From Silene latifolia (taxonomy: Eukaryota > Streptophyta > Magnoliopsida > Caryophyllales > Caryophyllaceae), in the NCBI RefSeq assembly GCF_048544455.1, contig NC_133532.1:16494948-16558947 (forward strand): DNA of 64,000 nucleotides. Direction: 5' to 3'. Positions within the stretch are counted from its first letter, which is position 1. Each line of letters starts with the position of its first letter. The notes beneath the pieces were generated by a model. That model saw nothing but the letters and a program-made list of their open reading frames with translations. It was not told the DNA's origin and made no database searches. The position numbers and the translations under genes were made by a program. Shown here in pieces: positions 50,510 through 61,939 of the stretch.

Positions 50510-51000
50510 ATGGTGATGACGAATCCAATCAGGCTAATACGAACAAGTAGCAGGTAAGTTGTCCCGTTAATTATTCTGATTTTCGTGCTATATGTTAACT
50601 ATTGAGGTGGATTATTGATTTTGAGTTAATTAAATTAAAAAAATCCGAGTTTATTTGTTGGGTTCAAATTGATTTTGATTTTGCTTTCGCTTGCTTGCAT
50701 GCAATGATTTTGGGTTTTTGAGTTTTTTTAAATCCAATTCATCGAGTGATTTTGGATTTTCCGGATGCATATGTAGCCGTCTGATTTTGTCCTTGTCAAA
50801 GATGATAGAACGTGCACAGATTATTACTTGGATTCATAGTTGCACTTTGGTATGTATCTGTTTATTCTCCCTTTTCATTTTTTTTTTGGGTTTTAAAGGT
50901 TTGCATGTAGGGATGCTATTATTCCAATCTTAAATGTTGAGTTTTATTGATACTTATATTTCCTTTTTCAGGGATCCTACAAGAAATCACCCTAACAAAG
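50510..51000 (+). pseudogene. First-exon-like segment, unrecognised
   Basis: A leader-like C/T-rich region (50240-50509) leads to an ATG at 50510 and MVMTNPIRLIRTSSR, ended by a textbook donor AGCAG|GTAAGT at 50554. A second short exon 50972-51000 (acceptor CTTTTTCAG, donor AAAG|GTAAAT) continues in frame as DPTRNHPNK. The exon borders are convincing but the protein is not recognised and no further exons could be linked. Possibly the captured first exons of a host gene. Confidence 0.4.
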
Positions 51001-52512
51001 GTAAATTATTTGTTAGTTTGTTTGTTTTGTTTCGAATTTGTGGTTTATGAATCCAATTGTCTAGGTTGTGGGTTATTAATCAAGTCGATAAATTTCTCCG
51101 AGAAGCGTTAATTTTCCAGTAATGATCGTCATTTTGTTTTTGAGTTTTTTTTTGACTTTTTGATTGATTTGTGCTTTTAGACTTGCCGGTTCATGAAATA
51201 ACCCCAAAATTAAAATTGTGATATTTGTTGAATGTTGGAGGAATCGTAGAAATTTTAGTGCAATTTTTTTTTAGTAGAAAGCTTAAAAAGCTTGTGATGC
51301 ATGATGAGTCAAGATTGTACGGTCTTTAGAGCTCAGTTGGGTTGCTGGGAGTATTAGCCAATAGATGAGCAGCTATCTTTTAAGCTAGAAGTCTGCAAAT
51401 GCTTTGTTAGATCTATCAGCTGGAAATCGCTGTCGAACTATGTGGTTCTTGATGATCCAATTATCACTATGGGTCATTAAAAAACATCCTTAGGTTTTCT
51501 ATAATTTCTAACAAAGGGGTAAGTTTGCCTAAATCTGATCACCCTTGCTTTGGCTTCAGCACGGGTCCTTGAAGCACTATAGTAATGTGTAGTTGTGTTT
51601 GTCATCTACCATCGTCACTCTGTCAAATGTGCTTTCACTTGAACTGAACACATCTTCTGTATTCTTCTCAAATTTTACAGTTGTCACGTCATTTATGGGG
51701 GAATTTTTTTTCTACAAGCTGTCAATACTTATCATCTCATTCTTTAGTTGACGTATAACCAAAGCAAAACAGGCAGTTGAGGTTCACCGCAGAAAGGACG
51801 AAGTACGACAAGGAATGCTCAGGTGAACAATGCAGCACTTTAAATAAGGTGAGTTAAAATATCACCCTTCCGGTCCACACGAAGTTACCCATATGTCAAT
51901 ATTTCCTGTCGCGTATATGTGGGTCATGAGTAGTTTGGAGTGGGTTGGAGGGAGTAATTGGCAGTTTTTGGTATGCAAATGTATGAGGAAACATGTGATC
52001 TTTCTCTTTCATTCTAACAGTGGAGTCACATTTATGTGTATGTGTATGTGTGTGTTCTTTGACTTGCATTCCCTTACTCCTGCTGATTCAATCTTGTATT
52101 TTTTCTGCTCGTCGACCACTTGTATCAGTGCGTGCGGCCTTTGGGATTCGAAGGACGGGTATGGTCCTCATTAATCATTTCTCTCATGTCTCACTTGAGC
52201 TATCATAAGTGGCTAGACTTCAGCTAGCAATGGCCTTCTAACTGAATCAAGTACATTCAATAACAATACTATAGCAGTAATTCGTATATTTTCCCATAAG
52301 TTCCACCGATGTCTTCACTTTATTCTTGTCTAACAACTGAGCCCTATTTTTGATGCTTGAACAGATGCTGGCTTGCTTACCTAAGTGTGAATGTCTCAAA
52401 AGTAAGCAAACTGGAGATAGTTTCTTCATTTAAGCATTGTGATTTGCAACTCGAAGCGATTTTAATTCTTGGTGGCATGTTGAAACTGAGATAAGTCTAA
52501 TATTTGTTTCAG

Positions 52513-52910
52513 CAATTGTTAGTTTTGGTGATATTTCTTGCACACCAAGGAAGGAAGCTGGGGATGCTGGCTTGTCTTGCTTCTCTTGGGAAGAATTCGC
52601 ACAACTGGTAAAATCTTTTTTTCGGCACAGTAATATATGAAAGATATATATTTTTAAGGGGAGGGGCATCATAATATATTTGTAACGGCTACGTGACGAT
52701 TTCTGAAAGCTCATTTCCACATAGAAGATGAGATTAGTGAGCATTTAAAAATTTCCGTATTCATAATTTCAGGGAATTATAGATGACGAATTTCATGTAA
52801 AACAAAATAGCAACATCTGCACAGTTATGTACATATGTACACAAGTGGCACAACAGGTGAACCAAAAGCGGTGATTTTACACAATGAAGCTTTCCTTGCA
52901 GAGGTGTACA
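52513..52910 (+). pseudogene. Long-chain acyl-CoA synthetase (LACS) fragment
   Basis: Exon 52513-52607 (acceptor TTGTTTCAG, donor CTG|GTAAAA) reads IVSFGDISCTPRKEAGDAGL then SCFSWEEFAQL. The next begins at 52773 and carries NICTVMY followed, after a small frame-disrupting duplication, by TSGTTGEPKAVILHNEAF. The P-loop TSGTTGEPK is the AMP-binding motif of acyl-activating enzymes, and SCFSWEEF is typical of plant LACS. About 70 residues of a roughly 660-residue enzyme, with a disrupted frame: a fragment. Confidence 0.82.
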
Positions 52911-52944
52911 ATGTTCTCAATGGATTATCTTCTTAGAGAGATAG

Positions 52945-53043
52945 ACAGAGACCGCGAGTTGTCCTTGAAGTGCTACCAAAAGACCTATTTGGAAAGAAGA
53001 AACAGAGAGATAAAGCTATTCACTTGATTGTAACAAAGGCAGG
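52945..53043 (+). pseudogene. Exon-like segment, unrecognised
   Basis: Open stretch reading PRVVLEVLPKDLFGKKKQRD then KAIHLIVTKAG, ending at a good donor GGCAG|GTAAGC. I do not recognise the family. It follows the LACS fragment directly on the same strand, so it may be a further captured exon. Confidence 0.3.
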
Positions 53044-53049
53044 TAAGCA

Positions 53050-54140
53050 TGCAATTTTAAATTATTACTCTCTCGTCTGTATGATCACTTACATAAACAA
53101 GGAATTCATATTATTTTACGTTCCTTTACATTTACTTTTTATCTATTTATTTTTATTAACAAAAGAATAAGCGCTTTTTTAATATTACCATTCATTGTTT
53201 TTTAATACCATTTTTCTACAATTTTTTTTCTTAGATGTAGTTGAAACCCAAACATATTATGAAAATGAGACTACTTACACGAAAATGGGTCTATGACTCT
53301 ATGTCATCCCATTTTTTAAAACTTCGGTATTTAGCTAAGTCGCTCTGATGACGTCTCCATTTAACTTCATAGTTCTTAGTCGTGAGTTGTTATGCTAGAG
53401 CGTTATTTTTTTTTCAAACTTACGTCAAATAAGGCTAAATTGCATTCATTGCATTGGTAGAGATAGCAGCAGGAGGTGAGGAGCTTAAGAAACCTCAAAA
53501 AGGGGACGAGGAGAAAGAGAAGGAGGAGAAGGAGGGAGAGAGATGAGTAAGAGGCCAGGGTGGGGAGTAGGGGGAGAGGATGAGAAGGGGGAAGGGAAGG
53601 AATGGGAGGATAAGGAGTAGGAGTAAAATGTAGTAGTGTTGGTTTTGGTAATTTAGTGTGATCAAGTCTGATAATGGCGACCTTGCTGCGATCAGAGAGT
53701 AAAATGTGTATTCATGGTGATGAGATAGCCGTATCAACGTAAAAACTCGAAATGGTTGCAAGAAAAACTCACCGAGTACAACAAATGTTCTCTGGCTTTT
53801 TAGTTGTTATAGTTTTTTTTTTTTTTTTTTTTTGACAAAGGTTTTAGCTGTTAGCTGTTATTGCTATTGAAAGCATTTAGTTGAAATGCTTATATTCCAT
53901 TTGAATTCAGTTATCTGAAGGCGAAAAAATCATAGAATCAATAACAATAGCAAGAAAGGAGAAGTTGACGTTCTCTTAATTGAAAGCATTTAGTTGTCAA
54001 CCTTTAGATGAAACGAGTTTGTTTTTGATTAAATTTGACATTTACAGAGTTTTTTTCATGTTTGTTAGTTTAATCCCAAAACAACAAGCTGACGAGGAGT
54101 TTGTCTACATATAAGTATGGCCACTAAGAGTGTCGATTAC
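53050..54140. other. Spacer within the gene-fragment region
   Basis: AT-rich with a purine-rich GGAGGAGAAGG tract at 53470-53630 and a T homopolymer at 53811-53833. Nothing coding recognised. Confidence 0.45.
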
Positions 54141-54146
54141 TTCTAC

Positions 54147-54272
54147 TTCTCCAGTAAAGCGATTCCTTGAGAAATAGAAGAAGCTGCGGCCAGCCTTATT
54201 ATTACATTATTACTGGTGTTGTTCGGTGCAAGCATGTTCATGGGTGATGGTGTGCTGACACCTGCTATATCA
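54147..54272 (+). pseudogene. HAK/KUP potassium transporter fragment
   Basis: Reads SPVKRFLEK, stop, KKLRPALLL, then after a small frame change LVLFGASMFMGDGVLTPAIS, ending at a donor G|GTGCTT. GxSMxxGDGVLTPAIS is the signature of KT/HAK/KUP plasma-membrane potassium transporters, where an intron occurs after AIS. Only about 45 of 750-800 residues remain, with a stop and a frameshift. Confidence 0.82.
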
Positions 54273-54279
54273 GGTGCTT

Positions 54280-57120
54280 CCGATAAAAGCTTACCTTGCT
54301 TGTACGTGTTTTACAGTATTTAAAGTTTCGTTATTGTTTCAGATTCAAACACCAGAGTTACTAAAATTGCGAAATTGCAGTCATAAGTCATAACAAGTAA
54401 ATGGGTTCAGAGAAATATATTCTTAGTTTCTCTTATCTCGATATTCATAGAAATAATACCACCTGAGTTGCAATATCTAGCCGAGTGTCTTGCCGCTTCC
54501 CCTTGGCGGAGTAAAGGGGTTTAAAACTTCAAATGTATTTGATTTTACCTCCCTGAGTGTTATGTCAAACCTATGATGAGAAACACCACTTCACACTATA
54601 TAAGAAGAGAAGATAGTTACCATTAGCATGTAATTGTTTTTTTTTTTTTGAGGGAATTAGCATGTAATTGTTAATGTGTTTATTAATCACAATTCACACT
54701 TGTGAATTTAAGGTATTTAATGTTTTTATCTTTATTTGGTTAGCTGTTACCCCTTGTGTAATATGTCTCATAAAGTGGATTGCATGATTCGATAGGCTTT
54801 TTTCTTTCTTTTTTCACAATGAATGTCAAAATTGTGAGGAAAAAACATGACAGTGGAGAAATGTCATAGGTGGAAGAGAAAAGTTACCCTTTAAAAAGTT
54901 TACAAGAGCTAGCTACTGTTCCTTAGGAATAATATCTTTAGAAGCCTCCCACCACCGTTGAGTTCCCTCTTGCAATCCATGCCCTCTATTTCTTCCAATT
55001 ACTCTGAACCACTCATTTTGCTCCCGACTCTCCCTCACTTTTCATATTTTTCATCTCATCGTCTTTTATCTTTAAATTCATCTACCTTGATTTCCCAATT
55101 ACAGGTTTGTAATTGTTCATCAATTTGGTTTCTTAGCACCATTTTAAAGTTTGTTAAAGTTGATCATCAATTTGGTTTCTTCTTACCGTTTTTACGTTTG
55201 TTGAAGTTGATTAATCCCTATCCTTTTGTGGGTATATTAACTTTCAAAATTAATTGTTGGTTGCTTAATTAACATGCTGGTTATCGATGTCAGGTGCATT
55301 TGTTATGAAGTCCTTGCTATTATGTCACGTCTTCGTCTTTCGGAGTTTCCAAAAAGATCATCATTTTTAGACGAGATCATCATCCAGCTTATTAAACTTC
55401 AACATGGGTGTGTTTCCCATATTTTGCTCTTTTTTTAATTTTATTTTATTGTACCCTGTGGTTTTTGGTTTACCACTATTCCTACAATAATGTTCATTGC
55501 ATTATTACTAATTACAGTTCTTACTTTGGTGAGTTGTAGGTTTGTTGGATGACTCGGCTAGACTTGGAACATCGCCAGTTCATCACATATCAGATCTAGG
55601 TTTTCTATTTGTTCCTTTAAATCTCTACCCTTAATTTAGCACTTATGATGGTGATGATGACTAGAGTGGTAATTTGCACGCGTCACACCCCGAGTTCCTG
55701 AACTCCCTCTAATATCCACGTCGTCTTTCCTCTTTACATTCCCGAGTTCCTGAGCTCCTGTCTCTCTTCCCTAATAGTCTCTACTCAATTGTCAAGTTTA
55801 GTTTATGCAGTTTTGCTCCCATAAATTGCAGTTTAGTTTCATATTTCACATAATCGGTTTTCTGATCTTTGTTAGTATTTTGTTCCAGTTAATGATTATC
55901 GTTATTTGTTGACAACCCAGAACCTGCCAGGTATTGAAAAATGGAAATAGAAAAGGACATGAAGAAAAGAAAGAGAAAGATAATGAGAACGAAAATAAGG
56001 ATTAGAAGAAGAATATCCAGTATCTCTAATTTGTTAACGTACTCATATCATTTACATCTTACGAGTAGCGTTCATGGGAATAGTTTTGCAAACACTTACG
56101 GAGCATTTATATATATATATATATATTATGGGTTGTGGTCTATGCCGCTATGTATTTGCCCTACATTCTAGAACATATAGTATTAGTTGTTTAGAAGAGC
56201 CGAAATCGCTTTATGATGAGGATGAGGGCGAGAGTGAGGTTTAATTAGTTCGTCGAGTGAGAGGATGATGCAGATGTTGGAGAAGAGCAAGAAAGTCCAA
56301 AGATTTGTTTTTGTAGTTGCGCATCCACAGCTTGTAAGCTTCCACAGTTATTAAAGAAGTTGAGACATACTATTTGTTTCTGAGTTGGTAGGTTGTGACT
56401 TCAGGCTTTAGGAAGATTTTTTGTATACACTTAGGTATAGCATCAAAGTTTAGCCCTGTTTTTTTGGACCTAAATTTCAGATAGGTTTAGGTAGTTTCAA
56501 ACTTAAAGAAGAGGCCCCTTTCAGTCATATTGGAATTCTTTATATTTTGTGAGTCATTTGTTATAACATTATGGAGATAAAACGCATAATCAGATGATGA
56601 ATATGCAAGGCTAAACTTCAACTGATTCGCCCATAGAGATATTGGTGCTATTTTTTCAGTTTAGGACAGGACACCAACGATAATATTGTATTTGTACCAA
56701 ATCTTAATCAACCTGTGTAATATAATGACCCATGGATTGATTAGGCAATGATCTCCTCTCTCCAAAGGAAAGAATTAGTGTATGAATTATGTTTACCCTA
56801 CGAGGAAGAAACAAGTGTTTGCTGAGAAAGAGCTATGGACTGCAATATAAGTTTCCATTTCTTACGCAAAAAAAAAAAAAATGTTAGACTAATACTAATG
56901 TAATTAGCTATTTAGCTACATGAACAAGAAGAAGGATAATGAGCAAATAATAATAAGAATCAGTTAGTGGTGAGATAATTTGATACCGCCTGATGTTTAT
57001 GTAGTAGTAATAGTAGTAGTAGTATTTTATGATTATGTAGTAGTAATTGTTATACAGAAGAGAGGAGATATGTAGAGGACAAGATAGAAGGAATCAGTTA
57101 GTGGTTAGACAAATTAATAT
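54280..57120. other. Spacer within the gene-fragment region
   Basis: Low-complexity and AT-rich, with an AT microsatellite (56108-56128) and a GTA repeat (57001-57024). Apart from the weak exon-like segment at 55288, nothing coding is supported; the 76-residue ORF at 55941 is a lysine/arginine-rich purine tract. Confidence 0.45.
55288..55410 (+). pseudogene. Exon-like segment, unrecognised
   Basis: Bounded by an acceptor-like GATGTCAG and a donor-like ATGG|GTGTGT; reads CYEVLAIMSRLRLSEFPKRS then FLDEIIIQLIKLQHG. No family recognised; weak call. Confidence 0.25.
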
Positions 57121-57124
57121 TGAC

Positions 57125-57260
57125 TGATGTTTATGAATTTGGAAGCTTTGCATAAGTGTAAAGTTTATGAAATTGATGTGTTAAGGAAAGCTACTAATGA
57201 CTTTGATGAGAAGTTTTCGGTTCAAAATTCTATTTATAAATAGTTTGTTGGTGAATTTAG
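57125..57260 (+). pseudogene. Receptor-like kinase (LysM type) fragment
   Basis: Reads KCKVYEIDVLRKATNDFDEK then FSVQNSIYK, stop, FVGEFRGV. The pattern Y-x-I-x-x-L-x-x-A-T-x-D-F followed by a glycine-poor S-(I/V)-Y-K segment is the juxtamembrane/P-loop start of plant receptor kinases, closest in my judgement to LysM-RLKs. Very short and interrupted. Confidence 0.55.
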
Positions 57261-57912
57261 AGGAGTTGTTTTTTTAACCAGTTCGATCATACTTGTGCGA
57301 TTTTTAAAATGTGATTGCAGTTGAGCAAAATGGAGATAGAGGAAGTAAGAACGTCACTGTATATTTGTACGGATACAAGAACTCCTACGAATGTATGTTG
57401 TCTCTTTTTTCTGTTTATTTTGGTGATTTAGTGGATTTGAAGTTATAGACATCCAAACTGTCTCTAAATACTCCTTTTTAAAAATTTTAAAGGTAAACAA
57501 AGATTAAAATAACATTGACAACACTAACTATCATACAACTTTGATATTGCAATCTCAAAGGACAATATTATGCTATTGCTGCAATGAATTTTGTTATGAA
57601 ATAAGCCTTCAACTGCCAAGTCACAGATAGATTATATCTATCAATAACTGAGTAACCATAATGCTAAATTTCCCCAAATTAACAAAATAAAACGCAAGCC
57701 ACAAATTTGCATTCAAAAACTCCAAAACAAAACCCCTAAAAACGTTTAAAGATATAAAGAGCATGTAGTTAATGCTCTCATAGATGCAACTATTTAAAAC
57801 GTTTGGAATTATTGACATTAATACATGAAAGGGCAGTTGACTAGACATCACTATTCATTTATATTTTTTAGGCAAAGCAAGATAAAACGTCATATTGCCC
57901 CCTCTTCTCCTC

Positions 57913-57918
57913 TATAAA
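57913..57918 (+). promoter_or_regulatory. TATA box before the orphan ORF
   Basis: TCTATAAAGG about 100 bases upstream of the ATG at 58017, spacing compatible with a real leader of about 75 bases. Confidence 0.45.
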
Positions 57919-58016
57919 GGTAGTAGAGTGCACTACAATTACCCTGTCATCATCCTCCTGCCTTTATGAAAAAAACTTAAAATATTATTAACCCACAAAT
58001 ACACTACCTCCTTAAC

Positions 58017-58394
58017 ATGAATACCTTCACATGTACACGCCCTTTCTTCGAAGATAAGGGTGACAGAGAAGAATTTATAGAGAAATATGAGGACTGGAAG
58101 AAAGGTCGTTTCAACTGCAAAGAGATATTTGTTAAAGCGAATGTATTGAAGGGTATACCACAAGATGACGATACACAGCACCATCACGCACTTAGTTTAG
58201 AGGTTGTGCTCTCTAATGTATTTAATAGGCTTTCAAAAGGTGATAAGAGGAGTGTAGCCGAGGTTTGCAAATGGTGGGCAGAATTGTTCCTTGTGGGAAC
58301 TAAAACATCAAAAGTACTTGTTGATTATAATAATCAATTAGTTCGAGAAAATGTACGTGGTTTTATCACGGTGAAAGGGGCCAAAAGGTGGTGA
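58017..58394 (+). CDS. Orphan protein with F-box-like helix
   Basis: 125 residues, intronless, starting MNTFTCTRPFFEDKG. The middle, LSNVFNRLSKGDKRSVAEVC followed by KWWAEL, resembles an F-box (L-P..V-L..I-F..L..D-R..V..V-C-K-W), but lacks the usual LP start. Charged N-terminal half, FVKANVLKGIPQDDD. No signal peptide or membrane segment. A second reading frame continues directly after the stop (58397-58516). A TATA box lies at 57913. Function unknown; it could be a young or decaying F-box-derived gene, or a captured piece. Confidence 0.45.
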   Translation: MNTFTCTRPFFEDKGDREEFIEKYEDWKKGRFNCKEIFVKANVLKGIPQDDDTQHHHALSLEVVLSNVFNRLSKGDKRSVAEVCKWWAELFLVGTKTSKVLVDYNNQLVRENVRGFITVKGAKRW

Positions 58395-58396
58395 AG

Positions 58397-58516
58397 ATGT
58401 ATTGTGTATGCAACAACTACACGACTACAAGAGAAAAATACGAATGTCATCGTCGCCTAGATAAAGCACGCTTAGTTTCGGAAGATCTCACTATGTGGCT
58501 GAAGACAACTCGGTAG
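58397..58516 (+). CDS. Small cysteine-containing ORF after the orphan gene
   Basis: 39 residues, MYCVCNNYTTTREKYECHRR onward, ending LTMWLKTTR. It starts 2 bases after the stop of the 58017 ORF in another frame. The composition (C-x-C, C-H, evenly charged) looks protein-like, so it may be the original C-terminus of that gene displaced by one frameshift. Confidence 0.3.
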   Translation: MYCVCNNYTTTREKYECHRRLDKARLVSEDLTMWLKTTR

Positions 58517-59203
58517 CGAGGGATATTATGATTCCGATTTGCTAGGTTGATGCCAATATAATTATAGTGCCTTGCAAGCTCCACCTTTGTCTTTTTGAAA
58601 CCGGCTCTATTGATATGTTTAAATTATTATTATTATTATGTTTAAAGCTTATCTATAGTATTTGAAAATTATACTACTAGGTTAATGTGTTCTTTGCTCC
58701 TTTATTTTTTACCGACAGTATTAAGCGTACATGTATGTTAAAGTTCTTTGGACTTTTATACTCTTCATCCAAAGACCATTGAACAATTACTTTATCTTTG
58801 TCAAATTCGACTCCGTTTTAGGTCATGATGGGTCTCACTTTCATCATACCCCATTCCAGATTGTATTAAGGGAATTTGAGTGGTCTGTTACATACTAGGC
58901 ATTGAGTAAAGCATTTAAAATGGCATCAGGGTTATATCTTTTAGTCAAATGCTTAGCTGCATATGTGGTAACTGTTAGTTGATGCAACACATTTGACACT
59001 ACGGAGACAATCGTCACATTCTTACTAGAAATAAATTTATTTAATCTAAACAATTTGGTCTTAAATTATATCTACAAGAACAAATGGTGAAGAATAATTT
59101 TTAACATACTTATTAACTTTCTGAGTATTGATATAAAGAATTCTTAATTATTTGCACCCAGCTATAGCATTCCCCCTCACGCGATTACCTTATTTTATTT
59201 CAG

Positions 59204-59336
59204 GCTAATTGTGGTTCTTTGATATACCAAGAGGCATCAGAATTGGGTACAAGCTTTGGGGGAGTAACTTACTTTTCCTGGTGGAGAGACTCAATGTATG
59301 CATGGTGCTCTACATTACATTGATTTCATTCAGAAG
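59204..59336 (+). pseudogene. PMT-type methyltransferase fragment
   Basis: One exon between acceptor TATTTCAG and donor AAG|GTATTA, reading YTKRHQNWVQALGE, stop, LTFPGGETQCMHGALHYIDF. Plant Golgi SAM-dependent methyltransferases of the QUA2/PMT family (pectin-related) have HQNWVxxxGExLTFPGGGTQFxHGALHYIDF, so the match is clear. Two in-frame stops; about 44 of 600-800 residues. Confidence 0.82.
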
Positions 59337-60605
59337 GTATTACAAGTAATTTATGACACTGATGTCTGTCTCTTTCTCTTCCATACTCCGTTATTCTAGA
59401 ACTTAAACTTTCCAAATGCAAGGTCTAAGACAATGTTCCCTGATCTTGGAAGTTGACCCTAGCTATGTCCTTAATTCATTTGCAAAGTATTCTGTCTTCT
59501 AAGTTGTGTAGAAGACTTGCACGCCATATTCCCACAAATGAGTCTATGAACTTGTTGCTTAATTTTGTCGTTTTGTCTGTTGAGACTGATTGGTACCAGC
59601 TTTTTCTGGTGTAATCTTGGTTCTTTTACCTAAAAATACCCTTTATCGGCTTCAAGATTGTGAATATTAGTTTTATAGAGTTTTGGAGGTAGAGGTGTCG
59701 TATCATATGCCTATTTGTCGTTCGAAAACTACAATTTATAGTTATGTTTTTCCTTAATAAATCATGTTTTCCCTGGGTAGTTGAATGTGGTTGGTGTGCC
59801 TAAATTGCGGTGACAGCTATATAATAAGTATAATTATGTGTCCAAATTTAACGCCTCATCCTCTGCTCCCTTTTTTCTCCAAAATATTAACCTCAATCAC
59901 AAAAAAAGGATTGCATAAGATATACCAAATGAATGGTTTTTCAAACATAAAATCAACAGGAGAGATTCCTTCTCCTATTTGATGACCTATACATAACCAT
60001 ATTCACTATAGAACCCTAAATCATCGGAGCTAGAAGATGACATTATCTGAGGTTTTGGTGATGTTTTAGCCATCTTAGAGGCTTTGTTTTTTTATGTGAG
60101 TGGTAATGTTAGTATTAGTCTTTTGACGTGTATAAACTATAAAGTTCTTGCCTTTTAATTGAATTGATCAAGTAATAAAGCAATATCACTTGCCAAATTA
60201 CAATATACCATTTGTTTCCTGATCGATTAATTGTTATGGTAGGTGTAAGACAGTGCTTCATTCTCTTTAGAAGTTTCAATGGATCAGTTTGTTTAAGCTC
60301 ATGGTAATTCAATATAGATTGATTGATTATTGTGGTTGTATATAAGGGAAGCGGCAATGTCCTATGTCTCTGAGATTATATTGACTCATGCAATTAACAG
60401 TTTCGTGATGGGTCCGGTCCATATGAGGAAGGGGGAAGTAGGCATATGGGAGACAGGGTAAGAGGAGAGGACGGAAATGAGAGGGAAAAAAAAGAGTTCA
60501 GAGGGAGGGAATGATGACGGGAGAGGGTGGGAGGGAGAACATTTAATTTCCTGCTGAAGTGTTCACCCTTGACCTTTGACTAACTTGTAGTATCCAGCTG
60601 TTCAG

Positions 60606-60890
60606 GTAAAAGACTTAACAAATATATCTAATATTTGTTCTAGATACTATAGAACACTATAACTTATATTTGGGGCTACAGAGTACACCACAGCTATTGA
60701 TGCCTGGTCTGATGGCTCTGTTGTCGCATAACTACTTCTTGGACAGGTACTGTATTTTTTGAAAAATACATAATTTTCTTCATGCTAAGTGATTTTTCTG
60801 TGTATGTAGATATTTATTAACACTTATTGCTTTTTGCAGCCACTATTTCCTTGTGAGAGTGGAGATGAGCAGCTTATGGAGATAATAAAG
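60606..60890 (+). pseudogene. GSK3/SHAGGY-like kinase fragment (two exons)
   Basis: Exon 60606-60746 reads NISNICSRYYRTL, stop, [19 protein letters not shown], VVA, stop, LLLGQ, then donor GTACTG. Exon 60840-60890 follows TTTTTGCAG, reads PLFPCESGDEQLMEIIK and ends at GTAATA. Plant GSK3 kinases have [20 protein letters not shown]..W(S/A)xGCVLAELLLGQ|PLFPGE..xQLxEIIK with an intron exactly at Q|P. Stops and a P-E loss in the activation segment show it is dead. Neighbouring kinase exons are absent. Confidence 0.87.
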
Positions 60891-61719
60891 GTAATAGTCA
60901 TCCTTTTGATCTTTCTAATGAAGGGTGGCATCCATGTTTGTTATATATTGAAGTGTTATGAAGTTCAATACTTTTTGTATTTTGTTAAATTTTAATGATA
61001 TTGGTGAACCTATTAAATGTTAACTAGGCATTCATGTTTTTCTTCATTAGTAATTCTTTCACAAGTCATATGAGTGCATATTTATTCTCAATTTTATTGC
61101 CACTTAAAATGCATACTTTAAAAATGTTTAGACCAACACCCAAGCTTTGATTGTTAAGAATTCTGCTAGGAGGTTATTAGAACAAACAGGAAATGCAGTT
61201 TCTTGTAGATATTTTCAGAAGGTGTGATATCTTTAAATTTAGGTTCCGCTTCTATTATTAGTGTAGCCAAAACAAGAATCTTCTGAACTTGTGCCTTCAA
61301 CATGCGAGTCAGTTGTTGCATTTTCTTTGTGTGTTCAGTTTGTGTTGAGGAGTATTGGTTTAAGAAAGCCATATCTGCTAAGGAACATTATATACTAGGA
61401 TGTATAAACACTTGTAGCTACAAAAATTTTCCTTCGTCCTATTAAGGTTACTTACATGGTCCTTGTCGAGGATGTAGAAACTTTTGTAGCTTTAGACATT
61501 CTGAAAAACCCTCCACTGAGGTTACATATCAGTACTATGTTGCCTTAAGTTTACTAATCTGAGAGTTCTAAAAGTAATAAGACAAGCAAATTTCATGCAG
61601 TACTTTTCGTAATTTCACCCCATTGCTATAATGACATTTACCTACATTTTGCTCATTTATACCAAATATTTTCACATTACATGGTGATTATAATGGTGCT
61701 TTTATCATATGGTATGACT

Positions 61720-61890
61720 TACGAAAATACACTATCAACGCCGCGACAACACTTTTCTTTTGGCTTTAAGTAATTAATTGATATGGTGAATGGTGGGGAA
61801 AATTTGTGTGGACAATGTGTGTGTGAAGGTCATAATAGTACGTGAAAAAACCACTAACGTAGCATAAATGTTGTGGCAAAGCACTTATTC
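61720..61890. repeat. Possible CACTA-transposon subterminal repeats
   Basis: CACTATCAACGCCGCGACAA at 61729 and ACCACTAACGTAGCATAAAT followed by GTTGTGGCAAAG (61850-61881) form imperfect inverted copies of a GCGACAAC / GTTGTGGC word, like the subterminal repeats of plant CACTA elements. Ends and duplication not established. Confidence 0.3.
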
Positions 61891-61939
61891 TAAAAGCTTT
61901 GACTTTTGAGGCAGGTAACTCTTCTAATAGCTACTTTAC

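Noticed and set aside
52020-52208. 62-residue ORF with a CVCVCV start
   Set aside because: Produced by a TG-rich microsatellite-like stretch; no family.
53495-53761. Proline/serine-rich minus-strand ORF
   Set aside because: Translation of a purine-rich low-complexity tract.
55941-56171. Lysine/arginine-rich ORF
   Set aside because: AG-rich low-complexity sequence followed by an AT microsatellite; no support as a gene.
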